Counted from the stretch's first letter, positions 14,133-23,408 are shown. The stretch: 63,937 nucleotides of DNA from an uncultured Selenomonadaceae bacterium (GCA_905234235.1 CAJOHN010000007.1:1-63937), one strand, 5' to 3'. The notes: a model not told the origin generated them from the letters alone. Numbers and translations: made by a program.

Positions 14133-15473
14133 TTAGTTAAACCATGTCATAACTTCTTGCGACGCGCCGCGCAGACAAAATAAAATTGTCCTGTCGCCGG
14201 GCAAAAGAATCGTGTTGCCGTTCGGAATAGCCGCCTTATTTTTTCTGACGTAAGCACAAACCAAACAAGACTTCGGCAGGCGAACGTCCATTAATTTTTT
14301 ACCGGCAACTTTCGCGCCGTTTTGAACGATAACCTCGACAGCCTCAGCCCGCGCGCCTTCCAATATCGACACGCTGACCACTCCGCCGCGTCTTACGAAC
14401 GCCAAAACTTCACTCGCCGATAAAAGCCGCGCAGATATTACAATGTCCACGCCGACCTTTTCTATCAAGTCCGCGTATTCCGTCCTGTAAACTCTCACGA
14501 CTGTTTTTTTCGCGCCGAGATGTTTTGCCAGCAACGCCATCATCAAATTTAATTTATCGTCCTCCGTCAAGCAAACAACCACGTCCGCTGACGCAATGCC
14601 TTCCTGCGCCAATAAATCAACGTTCGTGCCGTCGCCGTATATCGCAATGCTGTCGCCGCTCAAAAGTTGCGCCATGTCCTCGCAACGCTCGCGGTCTTTC
14701 TCGATAACCTTAACATTCACGCCCGCATTAACCAGCATAACCGCCAACGTGCGCCCGATTCTGCCCGCGCCGATTATCATCACACGTTCCAATTTCCGCG
14801 AATCTTGCTGAACAAAATTTGAACTAAACTTTTCTATCGCGTCGGGGAAGCCGATAAAATATGCGTTATCATGAACTTGAAAGGCATCGTCGCCGTGCGG
14901 AATTATCATCTGATGATCTCTAAAAATCAGCCCCGCTAAAACTCCCGTCGGCAACTTTAATTTTTTCAGCGGGATGTCGGCAACTTTGCTGTGCTTATTT
15001 ATTTTTACCTCGAACAATCGAACTTTCCCACCTGCAAACTCGTCAACGTCAAGCGCGGCAGGTGTCATCAAGATTCGATAAATTTCGTGCGCCGCTATCA
15101 TTTCGGGATTGAGCATTAAATCTATGTCGAAATTTTTTTTGAGATAATCCTTAGCCTCGCTGAGAAATTGCATGTCGCGAATGCGGGCGATTGTATGTTT
15201 TATCCCGTGCTTTTTAGCGAGGATACACGCCACCATATTAACTTCGTCCGTGCCCGTGACTGCAATAAAAACGTCCGCGCCATTAACGTCGGGGTCGTCC
15301 ATAGTTATTGGGCTCGCGCCATTCGCCGCTATCGTCAACACGTCCAGATTATTTTTCACGGCGACAAGCTGACTTTCCTCGCGGTCGATTACTATAACTT
15401 CCATGCCCTCGTTGCTTAAAAGTTCGGCGATTGTATAGCCCAGCTTGCCCGCGCCGATTACCACCACGCGCAT
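14133..15473 (-). CDS. trkA: Trk potassium uptake regulator TrkA
   Basis: 446 residues, full length for a duplicated TrkA. It is a cytoplasmic gating ring subunit of Trk/Ktr potassium channels and binds NAD(H) or ATP. Two Rossmann RCK-N domains are visible: MRVVVIGAGKLGYTIAELL at residue 1 and RVMIIGAGRIGRTLAVML near residue 226. Each is followed by a TrkA-C domain. The acidic residue ending strand 2 is present in both halves (VIDREE, VIEKDRE). I chose ATG 15473, which follows GAGGAATTTAAA and gives the family N-terminus; the longer upstream frame has no homology. The TrkH channel partner is not in the window. It is divergent from a two-component system. Confidence 0.93.
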   Translation of the reverse strand: MRVVVIGAGKLGYTIAELLSNEGMEVIVIDREESQLVAVKNNLDVLTIAANGASPITMDDPDVNGADVFIAVTGTDEVNMVACILAKKHGIKHTIARIRDMQFLSEAKDYLKKNFDIDLMLNPEMIAAHEIYRILMTPAALDVDEFAGGKVRLFEVKINKHSKVADIPLKKLKLPTGVLAGLIFRDHQMIIPHGDDAFQVHDNAYFIGFPDAIEKFSSNFVQQDSRKLERVMIIGAGRIGRTLAVMLVNAGVNVKVIEKDRERCEDMAQLLSGDSIAIYGDGTNVDLLAQEGIASADVVVCLTEDDKLNLMMALLAKHLGAKKTVVRVYRTEYADLIEKVGVDIVISARLLSASEVLAFVRRGGVVSVSILEGARAEAVEVIVQNGAKVAGKKLMDVRLPKSCLVCAYVRKNKAAIPNGNTILLPGDRTILFCLRGASQEVMTWFN

Positions 15474-15546
15474 TTTAAATTCCTCATTCCTTTTTGAACT
15501 GATTATTACATTAATCCGCCCGAAAAACAAGCTCGCCGCTTTTGAA

Positions 15547-15575
15547 TTGTGCTTTTCAACGATACCTGTTATAAT
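15547..15575 (+). promoter_or_regulatory. Promoter of the two-component operon
   Basis: TTGTGC (15547-15552), a 17-base spacer and a perfect TATAAT (15570-15575), about 30 bases upstream of the response regulator start. Confidence 0.7.
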
Positions 15576-15605
15576 CATGAAAAATTTTTCGGGAGTGATT
15601 CGGAA

Positions 15606-16280
15606 ATGATGAGAGTTCTGCTCGCCGAAGACGACAGCCGTCTTGGCAAATTGGTCGAATACATGTTGACGCAAAATAAATTCAGTGTCGAGTGGATTAC
15701 CAACGGCGCGGAAATTTTTGATTACGCTATGTACTCCGAGTACGACATTTTGATTTTGGATTGGATGATGCCGAACGTTTCGGGGCTTGAAGCTTGCCGG
15801 CAACTGCGCGAGGCGGGTTATGAACGGGCGATTATCATGCTGACTGCCAAAGATACGGTCGAGGATAGAGTTATGGGGCTTGACGCGGGCGCGGATGATT
15901 ATCTTGTTAAGCCGTTCGAGTTCGATGAACTTTTAGCAAGGCTCCGCGCACTCGGCAGACGTTCCACGCAAAAAATTCAGCAGGAAATCGTGGAGATTGG
16001 CGAGTTCACGTTAAACCGCACGACGAAAGTTTTAATGAAGAAAGACCAAGTGATTCAGTTATCGCCGCGTGAATTCCAAATCTTTGACTTGCTCGCGCAG
16101 AATTTAGGTGTAGTCGTGCCGCGTGATATTATCCTCGACAGAATTTGGGGGCTTGAACGCGATATTACTTCCAACAACATTGATTCGTACATGAAAATTT
16201 TGCGCAAGAAACTTAATGAAGTCGACGGCAACATTGCGATTAAAACTGTGCGCGGTATCGGCTATCGTTTGGAGGCATAA
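15606..16280 (+). CDS. OmpR/PhoB-family response regulator
   Basis: 224 residues, the standard length. The N-terminal receiver (residues 1-120) has the acidic pair in LLAEDDS, the phosphoacceptor Asp in ILDWMMP near residue 53, the Thr in MLTAKD and the Lys in LVKPF. The C-terminal winged helix (residues ~130-222) has the typical LSPREFQIFDLLAQN and a final KTVRGIGYRLE. It is a DNA-binding transcription factor switched by phosphorylation. The stop overlaps the kinase start by one base (TAATG), so the two are translationally coupled. Targets are unknown; the divergent trkA makes ion or envelope stress one possibility. Confidence 0.93.
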   Translation: MMRVLLAEDDSRLGKLVEYMLTQNKFSVEWITNGAEIFDYAMYSEYDILILDWMMPNVSGLEACRQLREAGYERAIIMLTAKDTVEDRVMGLDAGADDYLVKPFEFDELLARLRALGRRSTQKIQQEIVEIGEFTLNRTTKVLMKKDQVIQLSPREFQIFDLLAQNLGVVVPRDIILDRIWGLERDITSNNIDSYMKILRKKLNEVDGNIAIKTVRGIGYRLEA

Positions 16281-17572
16281 TGGAAATATTCGGGCGCAGT
16301 CGGCGGCAATTAGCCTTTGCTTACGCGCTGATTATGTGTCTTTTCCTCGCGACGATAATTTTTGTCGTGCACATGGCAATGAATTGGTCAATGTTTTCCG
16401 AGCAGGCACAGGAGTTATCGGACGCGGCTGTTGGAGTCGCTGAGGCGCAAACTTTTTATTTACAGAATCCCTCCGCCGCCGTCGATGAAAATCGCTACTA
16501 TAAAAGCGTCAACGACCGATTGTTTTTCTACATTTTCAGCGAGGATAAGCAGTTGATTCGTTTTGAGCGGGCGTCGTTTAGGATTGAGCAATTTGTCCTT
16601 GACGTTATCGAGAGTTGGAACATTGATGAGGGCAAGGTTGAAGTTTTCAGCCACTCGAATGAATTGGGGCAAATTACAACCGTCATGATGACTTCAAAAA
16701 AAATTATCACGGACAACGCCGCGCAGACGCTTTACATTGGCAAGGACGTAACCGCGCTTTATTCGGGGCTTCGGAAGGCGACTTATGCGCAAGTAGTCTT
16801 AGGATTTGTCGCGTTGCTAATCGCTTCGGTTATCGGCTATTACATGGCGGGGCGGGCGTTGATTCCGCTCAAAGAGGCTTATGATAAGCAAAAACAATTC
16901 GCCGCCGACGCCTCCCACGAGTTGCGAACGCCGCTTGCAGTGGTTATGGCTTCGGCTGATTTATTACTCGCCGACCCGTCGATAGAAAATCCTTTCCTGC
17001 GTCAAGTTCTGGAAGATTTAAAAAGCGAAGTCAAAAAGATGACGAACCTCGTCAGCGATTTGCTTATGGTTGCCCGCAGTGATAATAACGCGCTCAAATT
17101 CAAGATTCAGCGGCTCGACTTATCGGAAATTTTAAAGCAAGTGATTCGCACGATGACGCCGATTGCAGAGAAAAAAAATATTCGGCTTGGCGGCGAAGAC
17201 CTCCGCAAAGCTATGATTAGCGCCGACGAACAGAAGATTAAACAGCTCGCGATAATTCTTGTTGACAACGCGATTAAGTACACTCCTGAAGGCGGCGCGG
17301 TGCTTGTTCGATTGGAAAGTGCTGACGATAAGCGCGTAGTTTTTGCCGTAATGGACAGTGGAATTGGTATCGCGGAGGAAGATTTGGATAGAGTTTTCGA
17401 CAGATTTTATCGCGTTGATAAGGCTCGTTCGCGTGAAATGGGCGGCAATGGGCTCGGACTCGCCATCGCTTCCGAAATTATTAAACTTCACGACGGCAAA
17501 ATTTCTGTCGCGTCCAAGCTCGGCGAAGGTACCAAATTCACGGTCGAACTCAAAGCAAACTTGAAGAAATAA
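16280..17572 (+). CDS. Membrane sensor histidine kinase
   Basis: 430 residues. Two membrane segments (~residues 12-35 and ~168-190) flank an extracytoplasmic sensor region of about 130 residues. The dimerisation/phosphoacceptor domain follows with the His in DASHELRTPLAVV near residue 214. The ATPase domain has the N box VDNAIKYTPEGG, the G1 box DSGIGIAEEDL, the F box DRFYRVDKARS and the G2 box GGNGLGLAIA. No clear HAMP domain separates TM2 from the His domain. It phosphorylates the response regulator encoded immediately upstream. The stimulus cannot be read from the sequence. Confidence 0.93.
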   Translation: MEIFGRSRRQLAFAYALIMCLFLATIIFVVHMAMNWSMFSEQAQELSDAAVGVAEAQTFYLQNPSAAVDENRYYKSVNDRLFFYIFSEDKQLIRFERASFRIEQFVLDVIESWNIDEGKVEVFSHSNELGQITTVMMTSKKIITDNAAQTLYIGKDVTALYSGLRKATYAQVVLGFVALLIASVIGYYMAGRALIPLKEAYDKQKQFAADASHELRTPLAVVMASADLLLADPSIENPFLRQVLEDLKSEVKKMTNLVSDLLMVARSDNNALKFKIQRLDLSEILKQVIRTMTPIAEKKNIRLGGEDLRKAMISADEQKIKQLAIILVDNAIKYTPEGGAVLVRLESADDKRVVFAVMDSGIGIAEEDLDRVFDRFYRVDKARSREMGGNGLGLAIASEIIKLHDGKISVASKLGEGTKFTVELKANLKK

Positions 17573-17580
17573 AAAATTTT

Positions 17581-18366
17581 CTAAGCAATATCAATCACGC
17601 CGAAGGCAACCGAACTGTATTTGCCGCCGTCCAAAATTTTAAAACCGAGTCGCTCAAATTCATTACTGCGGTTATGTTCTTTCATGACGACGCGGAATTT
17701 AGCAACGCGGCAAGCCTCGCGAATAATTTCTTTGGTAAGCGGGCGATTATCGGCGAGCGGACGAATCGGATTAATTCCGGAACTTTTTTTGACGGGGTGG
17801 CGGAACATCGGATCGAAATAAACCACGTCAAAAGAATTTTCCGCGCAGGTTTTCAAAAACTCTCCGCAATCAACGTTAATAACTTCAACGCGACGCATGG
17901 CTTCCAGAATGTGTAGCGAATCGTCGGAAAAATTTTTAAGTCCATAACGAACAACCTCAGCGATAAGCGGATTAATTTCAAGCGCGACGACTTTGCCCGA
18001 ATCGCCGGCGATAAAACTTTCGACAATAGCATCGGAGCCTAAGCCGAGCGTGCAATCCAAAACTTTTGAGCCTTCGGAGATTTTCAGCGCGTCAATAAGT
18101 CTGTCGCCCTCGCCGACGCGCAGATTTTTTATTCTCAAGTGCGCCGTATTTGGATGAAAAAATAATTCGCCGTCCGCCGTTACGATACTCAGCGAATTTT
18201 TCTTGACGAGTAAAATATTTTCCGCGCCGTGAACTTTTTTGAGCGTGTCGAAGGCAAAATCCTCGCGTTCAACAAATTTCACGCCGAGCCGCGCAGATAT
18301 TTTATTGGCAAAAATTTCAGTAGCGGCGTTGGGCTTACGAATCGTCGTTACAATAAAATTTCCCAT
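17581..18366 (-). CDS. Class I SAM-dependent methyltransferase (RsmJ-like)
   Basis: 261 residues from ATG 18366, preceded by TTGGAGGTTGC; the longer frame upstream is not needed. A mixed N-terminal region (residues 1-90) leads to a Rossmann methyltransferase with motif I VLDCTLGLGSDAIV near residue 108, the acidic motif II in VALEIN, and motif IV DVVYFDPMFRHP. This FDPMF form and the N-terminal layout recall RsmJ, which makes m2G in 16S rRNA, but the substrate is not provable here. It is convergent with the histidine kinase gene. Confidence 0.75.
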   Translation of the reverse strand: MGNFIVTTIRKPNAATEIFANKISARLGVKFVEREDFAFDTLKKVHGAENILLVKKNSLSIVTADGELFFHPNTAHLRIKNLRVGEGDRLIDALKISEGSKVLDCTLGLGSDAIVESFIAGDSGKVVALEINPLIAEVVRYGLKNFSDDSLHILEAMRRVEVINVDCGEFLKTCAENSFDVVYFDPMFRHPVKKSSGINPIRPLADNRPLTKEIIREACRVAKFRVVMKEHNRSNEFERLGFKILDGGKYSSVAFGVIDIA

Positions 18367-18432
18367 GCAACCTCCAAAAAAATAGACGCCGAGAATTTTC
18401 GACGCCATAATAAATTTATCCGCAACAAAATT

Positions 18433-19389
18433 TTACTTGAGAACTTTAGCCGCGCCTTCGTTCATCTTGATGAAGTCCATAGCTTCGAGAGCTTTTTCCT
18501 TAGTGATGTTCTTGCCTGCCGCGTGAGCCGCCGCGATCTTGTCTACGTTGTCGAAAATAGCTTTGGTAAGTTTTTCACCGAGAGCCGCGTCGATTTTGTC
18601 ATTGGCAACGAGGATAGCCATAACGCTGACGGTTTGAATTTCCTCGTCGAAACCTTGATAAGTGCCTGCAGGGACGGTTGTCTTGGAGTAGAATGGATAT
18701 TTCTCGGAGAGAACTTTAATCTGATCGTCGCCGATTGGCAAGAGGCGAATTTTATTTTGGGACGCGATGTCTTGAACGGAGGCGGTAGGATAACCGGCAG
18801 TCACGAACGCCGCATCAACCGTGCCGTCTTTAAGTGCATAGGAGCCCTCAGCAAAGGAAAGGAATTGCTCATTGATGTCGTTGTAAGTCAAGCCGTAAGC
18901 TTCGAGAATCTGGCGAGCATTAGCCTCCGCGCCCGAACCCGCCGCGCCGACAGCAACGCGTTTATCTTTCAAGTCGGCGATGGATTTGATACCGGAGTCT
19001 TCGCGAACGACGAACTGGCAAGTTTCAGGATAAAGCGACGCGATACCGGTGAGATTCTCGACCTTGCCGCTCTCCTCGAACATTTCCTTGCCGTTGATTG
19101 CGTAATAAGTTATGTCGTTCTGAACGATTGCAAGCTCAACCTGTTTATCCTTGAGCATGTTGATATTGGCGACGGATGCGCCGGTAGATTGTGCGGAAGC
19201 GTTCATGCCGCTCTTGTTAAGGACTTCAGCAATAGCTCCGCCGATAGGATAATAAGTGCCAGCCGTGCCGCCGGTAGCGATGTTGATAAATTGCTCCTTA
19301 TCGCCGCCGCCGCAACCCGCAATTCCGACCGCCAATGCAACAGCACAAACAGCAGTCGCAACTCTTTTAAAAACACTCGGCAACCTCAT
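18433..19389 (-). CDS. TAXI-family TRAP transporter solute-binding lipoprotein
   Basis: 318 residues. The signal peptide ends in a lipobox, VGIAGC, so the mature protein should be lipid-anchored outside the membrane. The mature chain has the TAXI signatures FINIATGGTAGTYYPIGGAIAEVL, QSTGASVANINML and AVGAAGSGAEANARQIL. TAXI proteins capture dicarboxylates, glutamate or similar organic acids and deliver them to a TRAP permease. No DctQM-type membrane subunits are adjacent, which is unusual. It has its own promoter on the minus strand. The family is clear but the ligand is not. Confidence 0.9.
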   Translation of the reverse strand: MRLPSVFKRVATAVCAVALAVGIAGCGGGDKEQFINIATGGTAGTYYPIGGAIAEVLNKSGMNASAQSTGASVANINMLKDKQVELAIVQNDITYYAINGKEMFEESGKVENLTGIASLYPETCQFVVREDSGIKSIADLKDKRVAVGAAGSGAEANARQILEAYGLTYNDINEQFLSFAEGSYALKDGTVDAAFVTAGYPTASVQDIASQNKIRLLPIGDDQIKVLSEKYPFYSKTTVPAGTYQGFDEEIQTVSVMAILVANDKIDAALGEKLTKAIFDNVDKIAAAHAAGKNITKEKALEAMDFIKMNEGAAKVLK

Positions 19390-19435
19390 TTTGATACACT
19401 CCTCTCAAAAAGTGCAGTAAAATTTTTTCGTGCGC

Positions 19436-19465
19436 ATTATATCACAACTGCTACCGCGTCGACAA
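19436..19465 (-). promoter_or_regulatory. Promoter of the TAXI binding-protein gene
   Basis: On the minus strand TTGTCG (19465-19460), an 18-base spacer ending in TGTGA, and a perfect TATAAT (19441-19436). Confidence 0.65.
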
Positions 19466-19555
19466 GATTTACAAAAAATAATCTGAAAAATTTTCTGTGC
19501 GCGATTAAGACGCGATTAAGATTGAACGAATAAACTTCCGACGAGGTGATTGACG

Positions 19556-20053
19556 TTGAAAAAATTTCTGTTAAGCGTCGTGCTGATATTAGTTGCGGCG
19601 ATAAATTTTGCAAGTGCTTCGGCGGCTCAAAAGATTTTTATCGTAAATGATTCGGCACGTTGGAATCAGCGGGCGGAAGTCGAACAATTCGCGGCGGAAG
19701 TTTTGCGGCTTGTTAATGTGGAGCGGGCGCGGGTCGGCTTGGCTCCGTTGAGATTCGCAAAAGATTTGGCGGCGAGTGCTTACGTCAGAGCGGTAGAGTT
19801 GCCGTTTAAATTCTCACACACGCGCCCGAACGGTTCAAAATGTTTTACGGCAATGGCGCAACGCGGACACATTCTCGGCGAAAATTTGGCGGGCGGACAA
19901 ACTTCTCCTAAGCAAGTCGTTCAAGCTTGGATGGATTCAAAATCTCATCGCGACAACATTTTAAACGAAAAATTTACTGAGCTCGGCGTCGTCTACTATT
20001 ATCAATCAAATTCCAAATACAAACATTATTGGGTTCAGCACTTCAGAGGTTAA
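19556..20053 (+). CDS. Secreted CAP/SCP-domain protein
   Basis: 165 residues from TTG 19556, chosen because GAGGTG lies seven bases upstream; the TTG two codons earlier would be too close. A signal peptide (residues 1-24, ending ASASA) precedes a CAP (SCP/PR-1, YkwD-like) domain with VNVERARVGLAPLRF near residue 53, the metal-site His in FSHTRPNG, GENLAGG, and the second His in SKSHRDNILNEKFTELGVVY. Bacterial CAP proteins are extracytoplasmic and mostly of unknown function. The 3' end overlaps the convergent DUF262 gene by four bases. Confidence 0.88.
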   Translation: MKKFLLSVVLILVAAINFASASAAQKIFIVNDSARWNQRAEVEQFAAEVLRLVNVERARVGLAPLRFAKDLAASAYVRAVELPFKFSHTRPNGSKCFTAMAQRGHILGENLAGGQTSPKQVVQAWMDSKSHRDNILNEKFTELGVVYYYQSNSKYKHYWVQHFRG

Positions 20054-21783
20054 AGTAGCAAATTTTGTCCGCGCAGATATTCAATGAACGCATTAAAAAT
20101 TTTTTCGTTGCGGTCGTAAATATCAGCCTCTGTGAAATCATTTTTAGTTTTGGCGAGGTGTTGAAGTTCAAGATTAAAAGTCGGAGGCTTTTTGCCGTCG
20201 CCGAGATAATATTTTTTCTTGTCCCCGAAACGATAATCTGCCGCGCTAATGTTAATTCGCTCTTCCAGCAGAGATTTATTCCCTAAAGTTTCCAAGAGTT
20301 CGGGATTTTTAAGCGGCTCAAATTCATTACGATTTTTTGCGTAAATGTGTTCTTGATGAAGTTTTATATCACGTGCCGGCAATTCCTGCGCGGGATTTTG
20401 GAAAGTCCACCATGCCAACATTGCTCGCGTAATAGGTTTGTTATTGCTAAATCTCATTTCTTCCAATCGTCCGCGCAAAATTTTTTCTGATGGTTTAAAT
20501 TGCGCGTCAAATTCTAAAGGCTCGCCGCGAAAAATATCCTTAAACTCCAGCACGAATACACGACGAATAGTGTGCACTCCGGGATTTGTTATTGCGTGCA
20601 TAAGGTGCATTGCCGTGATTTTGTTTAGAAAGTTATAAAAGTTTTCTTCGTCAAGGTCACGATTACTTAAGAAATACAGTGAAACAACGTAAACCCAAAT
20701 ATTTTGTGGTGCGTAACTTAAAACATAAAGACGCTTTAAAATTCGTGGAGAGAAAAGTTGAGTGCGATTGGATATATCTTCCCAAAACTCAGCGAGCCGC
20801 TCCAAATCTATTAAAGTCTCTTCGTTGTGCAGAACTTTGTAGTTGTCTTCAGCATAGAAGTTACGCATGTCCGAGAAGGTATCGGTGATTCGCTTGTCGT
20901 CTTTGACGGCTTTTTTTGTTTTGGCGTAGTACATGTAACGCATAAATAAATCATCGACAGGCGTACCCTTGCGCGGGTGAAAATTTCTGTTGCAGAGTGC
21001 CTCAAGCCCTTTCCAACGCTTAATGAATTTTTCTTTAGCTTGTCTGCCGTCGCGAGAGAAAAATTTATAGAACTGCGCCTTGAAAATATCGGCGTCGGAG
21101 AGCGGCATACCTCTATCGTTAAGCGTCGTGAAAATCCTCAGCGCAGTATTCTGATTGTCGGCTTCAATCGGCAGGAGAATGCAGTTGTTCAAAATCCGCA
21201 TCGGCAAGTAAGAAAAATCAGCAGGATTCTCGTTCTTGAAAGCAACAATCCAATTCTTGAACAGTTGATAATTGACGGAGTAATTGCTCGGATTTTTTTC
21301 TGTAGCCTCGCCAGTCTCCAAAATTTTTTTGAACTCTTTAACGTCATCATCGGAAGCGACTTCGGACTCCAATTTGAGGCTCGTTTTGTCGACGTTCCCG
21401 AATTCGTCGCCGTTCCAAATGCATTTCCCGATGCTCGCCAAAATATTTTCCTTGTTCTTACACTCGATTTTTTCAAACTCCAAGTAAAAAGCGCGGAGCA
21501 TAAGTAAAAAAGTTATCAGTCGTTGTTGCCCGTCAATAACTTCATTCTGATAGTAATCGTTTTGGAACGTTAAGATAGTACCGAGAAAATATCTATCATT
21601 GCCGGCGTTAAATACGTGGTCAATGGGATACGCGAAAGATAAAATATCGTCCCAAAGAGTTTCGCACTGGTCGCGTTCCCAAGAATACGGTCGTTGATAG
21701 TCAGGGATTAAAAACTTAGGTCTGTTAGGGTCGTTTAAGATTTGGGCGATAGTTTTTTGTTCGGCGTTGAGTTGCTTTGACAT
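20050..21783 (-). CDS. GmrSD-like DUF262/DUF1524 restriction protein
   Basis: 577 residues. The N-terminal DUF262 part has FLIPDYQRPYSWERDQ near residue 20, FLGTILTF near residue 66, and the nucleotide-binding motif NEVIDGQQRLITFLLML near residue 80. The C-terminal ~100 residues resemble the HNH-type DUF1524 nuclease (LHQEHIYAKNRNEF, then NKSLLEERINISA). In GmrSD systems these domains form a nucleotide-dependent type IV enzyme that cuts DNA with modified cytosines, and single-chain fusions are common. It is a stand-alone gene here, 11 bases downstream of the flavodiiron gene. Predicted role: anti-phage defence. Confidence 0.82.
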   Translation of the reverse strand: MSKQLNAEQKTIAQILNDPNRPKFLIPDYQRPYSWERDQCETLWDDILSFAYPIDHVFNAGNDRYFLGTILTFQNDYYQNEVIDGQQRLITFLLMLRAFYLEFEKIECKNKENILASIGKCIWNGDEFGNVDKTSLKLESEVASDDDVKEFKKILETGEATEKNPSNYSVNYQLFKNWIVAFKNENPADFSYLPMRILNNCILLPIEADNQNTALRIFTTLNDRGMPLSDADIFKAQFYKFFSRDGRQAKEKFIKRWKGLEALCNRNFHPRKGTPVDDLFMRYMYYAKTKKAVKDDKRITDTFSDMRNFYAEDNYKVLHNEETLIDLERLAEFWEDISNRTQLFSPRILKRLYVLSYAPQNIWVYVVSLYFLSNRDLDEENFYNFLNKITAMHLMHAITNPGVHTIRRVFVLEFKDIFRGEPLEFDAQFKPSEKILRGRLEEMRFSNNKPITRAMLAWWTFQNPAQELPARDIKLHQEHIYAKNRNEFEPLKNPELLETLGNKSLLEERINISAADYRFGDKKKYYLGDGKKPPTFNLELQHLAKTKNDFTEADIYDRNEKIFNAFIEYLRGQNLLL

Positions 21784-21794
21784 GAAATTTCTCC

Positions 21795-22976
21795 TTACAA
21801 ATCGAGTGCAAGAATTTTTTCTGTGATGTCGTCGAGTTGCTGAGCCGTTGGGAGATTAGCGACGCGAATTTTATCCAGAATAATTTCGACGCCCGCCGAT
21901 TTAAGTTCGTCTTCAACGTAGCCGATACTTTGCCCGCCCCAACCGTAGCTGCCGAACGCAAAGCCTTTGTGATTGACAGGACGCAAGCCCTTCAAATAGC
22001 ACAGGAACGCCGCAATCGTCGGCATCATCTGATTGTTAATCGTCGGCGAACCAACTGCTAAATATTTGCTCGTGAAAATGTCCGTGATAATGTCGGAGAG
22101 TGGCGTGGCTTTGATGTCGTAGTAAGCGGCGGGAATGTTTCTCTTAGCAAAGGCTTCAGTGATTGTCTGCGCCAAAATTTCCGTCGAGTGCCACATCGAA
22201 TCAAAAACCACAACTGCACGCTCTTCAACTTCGCCCGAACTCCATTTTTTGTAGCAGTCGAGGATTTTTTCAATGTGCGAACGCCAAATCACGCCGTGCC
22301 CTGTCGCAATCATTTTAATCTCCAAACCGCCCAGAGCTTTTAACGCTGTCTGCGCCTGTTTACCGAACGGCATTAAAATATTCGCGTAATACTTCTTAGC
22401 CTCGCGCAGAATCGTTTCAAGATTATTTTCGTCGTCAAAGCGCATGGAAGTCGCGAGGTGTTCGCCAAATGCGTCATTCGAGAATAAAATTTTTTCTTCG
22501 GGACAATAAGTTACCATCGAATCGGGCCAATGCAACATCGGAGTCGGAACAAATTGCAACGTCCGCTCGCCAATCGATATAGAATCGCCCGCCTTGACAG
22601 CTTTGTAATTCAATTTTCCGTAGCGAGCAGTCAAACCTTTTAAGCCGTTGGGATTCGTCGTGATAATCTCGGCGTTGGGAGCGAGGGCGGCAACTTCCTT
22701 TGACGCGCCGCTGTGATCGGGTTCGACGTGGCTGGAGACGATAATTTCAATCTGCGCGGGGTCGACGACGGAAGAAATTCTGGCAATCAATTCGTCCGCA
22801 AAATTAATCTTCGCGGTGTCGATAAGCGTAATTTTTTCGTCGAGAATCAAATACGCGTTGTAAGTCGAGCCGCGTGAAGTTTCGTAGCCGTGAAAGTTGC
22901 GCATAGACCAATCAACCGCGCCCACCCAATAAATATTCTCGCTAATCTCAATCGCCTTGCAGTTGTTCATCATCAT
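21795..22976 (-). CDS. Flavodiiron protein (A-type)
   Basis: 393 residues from ATG 22976 behind GGGAGG. The N-terminal metallo-beta-lactamase-like domain (residues 1-250) carries the diiron ligands in SSHVEPDHSG, LHWPDSM, NDAFGEHL and ATGHG. The C-terminal flavodoxin domain (residues ~255-393) has the FMN-loop region VVFDSMWHSTEIL and SPTINNQMMP. Flavodiiron proteins reduce oxygen to water and/or NO to N2O and protect anaerobes. No rubredoxin domain is fused. The gene is divergent from the STAS gene. Confidence 0.93.
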   Translation of the reverse strand: MMMNNCKAIEISENIYWVGAVDWSMRNFHGYETSRGSTYNAYLILDEKITLIDTAKINFADELIARISSVVDPAQIEIIVSSHVEPDHSGASKEVAALAPNAEIITTNPNGLKGLTARYGKLNYKAVKAGDSISIGERTLQFVPTPMLHWPDSMVTYCPEEKILFSNDAFGEHLATSMRFDDENNLETILREAKKYYANILMPFGKQAQTALKALGGLEIKMIATGHGVIWRSHIEKILDCYKKWSSGEVEERAVVVFDSMWHSTEILAQTITEAFAKRNIPAAYYDIKATPLSDIITDIFTSKYLAVGSPTINNQMMPTIAAFLCYLKGLRPVNHKGFAFGSYGWGGQSIGYVEDELKSAGVEIILDKIRVANLPTAQQLDDITEKILALDL

Positions 22977-23066
22977 AAAAACCTCCCGAAAATTTTTCGC
23001 CAATCTTATCACAGACGGGCACTCTTTACAAACTTTGCTACAATCGCCGACAAAGGAGGTTTTCAC

Positions 23067-23408
23067 ATGGATATAAAAAAAGTTTCGGACGGCTCGGCGT
23101 TGACGATTTACCTCAGCGGACGCCTCGACGCAGCTACCGCCTTCCAACTCAACAAAGATTTAAGCGTGACGCTCGACAATGTCACCGACTTAACGATTGA
23201 CCTCGCTGACCTCAATTATATTTCTTCGGCGGGCTTGCGGCTGTTGCTTAAAACTCAAAAGCGTATGGATAAGCAAGGCGCAATGCAAATCCGCAACGTT
23301 CAAGACAGCGTCCGCGAAGTTTTATTCATGACGGGCTTTGCCGAATTCCTAACAATCGTCGACGAAAAGAAAACTACATTCTCCGCGAGCTCGGAGGTAA
23401 TGCTATGA
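23067..23408 (+). CDS. STAS-domain anti-sigma factor antagonist-like protein
   Basis: 113 residues from ATG 23067 behind AAAGGAGG. The STAS fold is clear: YLSGRLDAATAFQLN, then IDLADLNYISSAGLRLLL, in which the Ser pair before AGLR is the normal phosphorylation site. Such proteins bind an RsbW/SpoIIAB-type kinase or related phosphatase modules. No kinase or phosphatase gene is adjacent. It overlaps the next gene by four bases (ATGA), so the two are co-translated. Confidence 0.87.
   Translation: MDIKKVSDGSALTIYLSGRLDAATAFQLNKDLSVTLDNVTDLTIDLADLNYISSAGLRLLLKTQKRMDKQGAMQIRNVQDSVREVLFMTGFAEFLTIVDEKKTTFSASSEVML

Noticed and set aside
18229..19533. 434-aa ORF on the plus strand
   Set aside because: It is antisense to the TAXI lipoprotein and methyltransferase genes, has no ribosome site, and its composition is that of a reverse-strand shadow.
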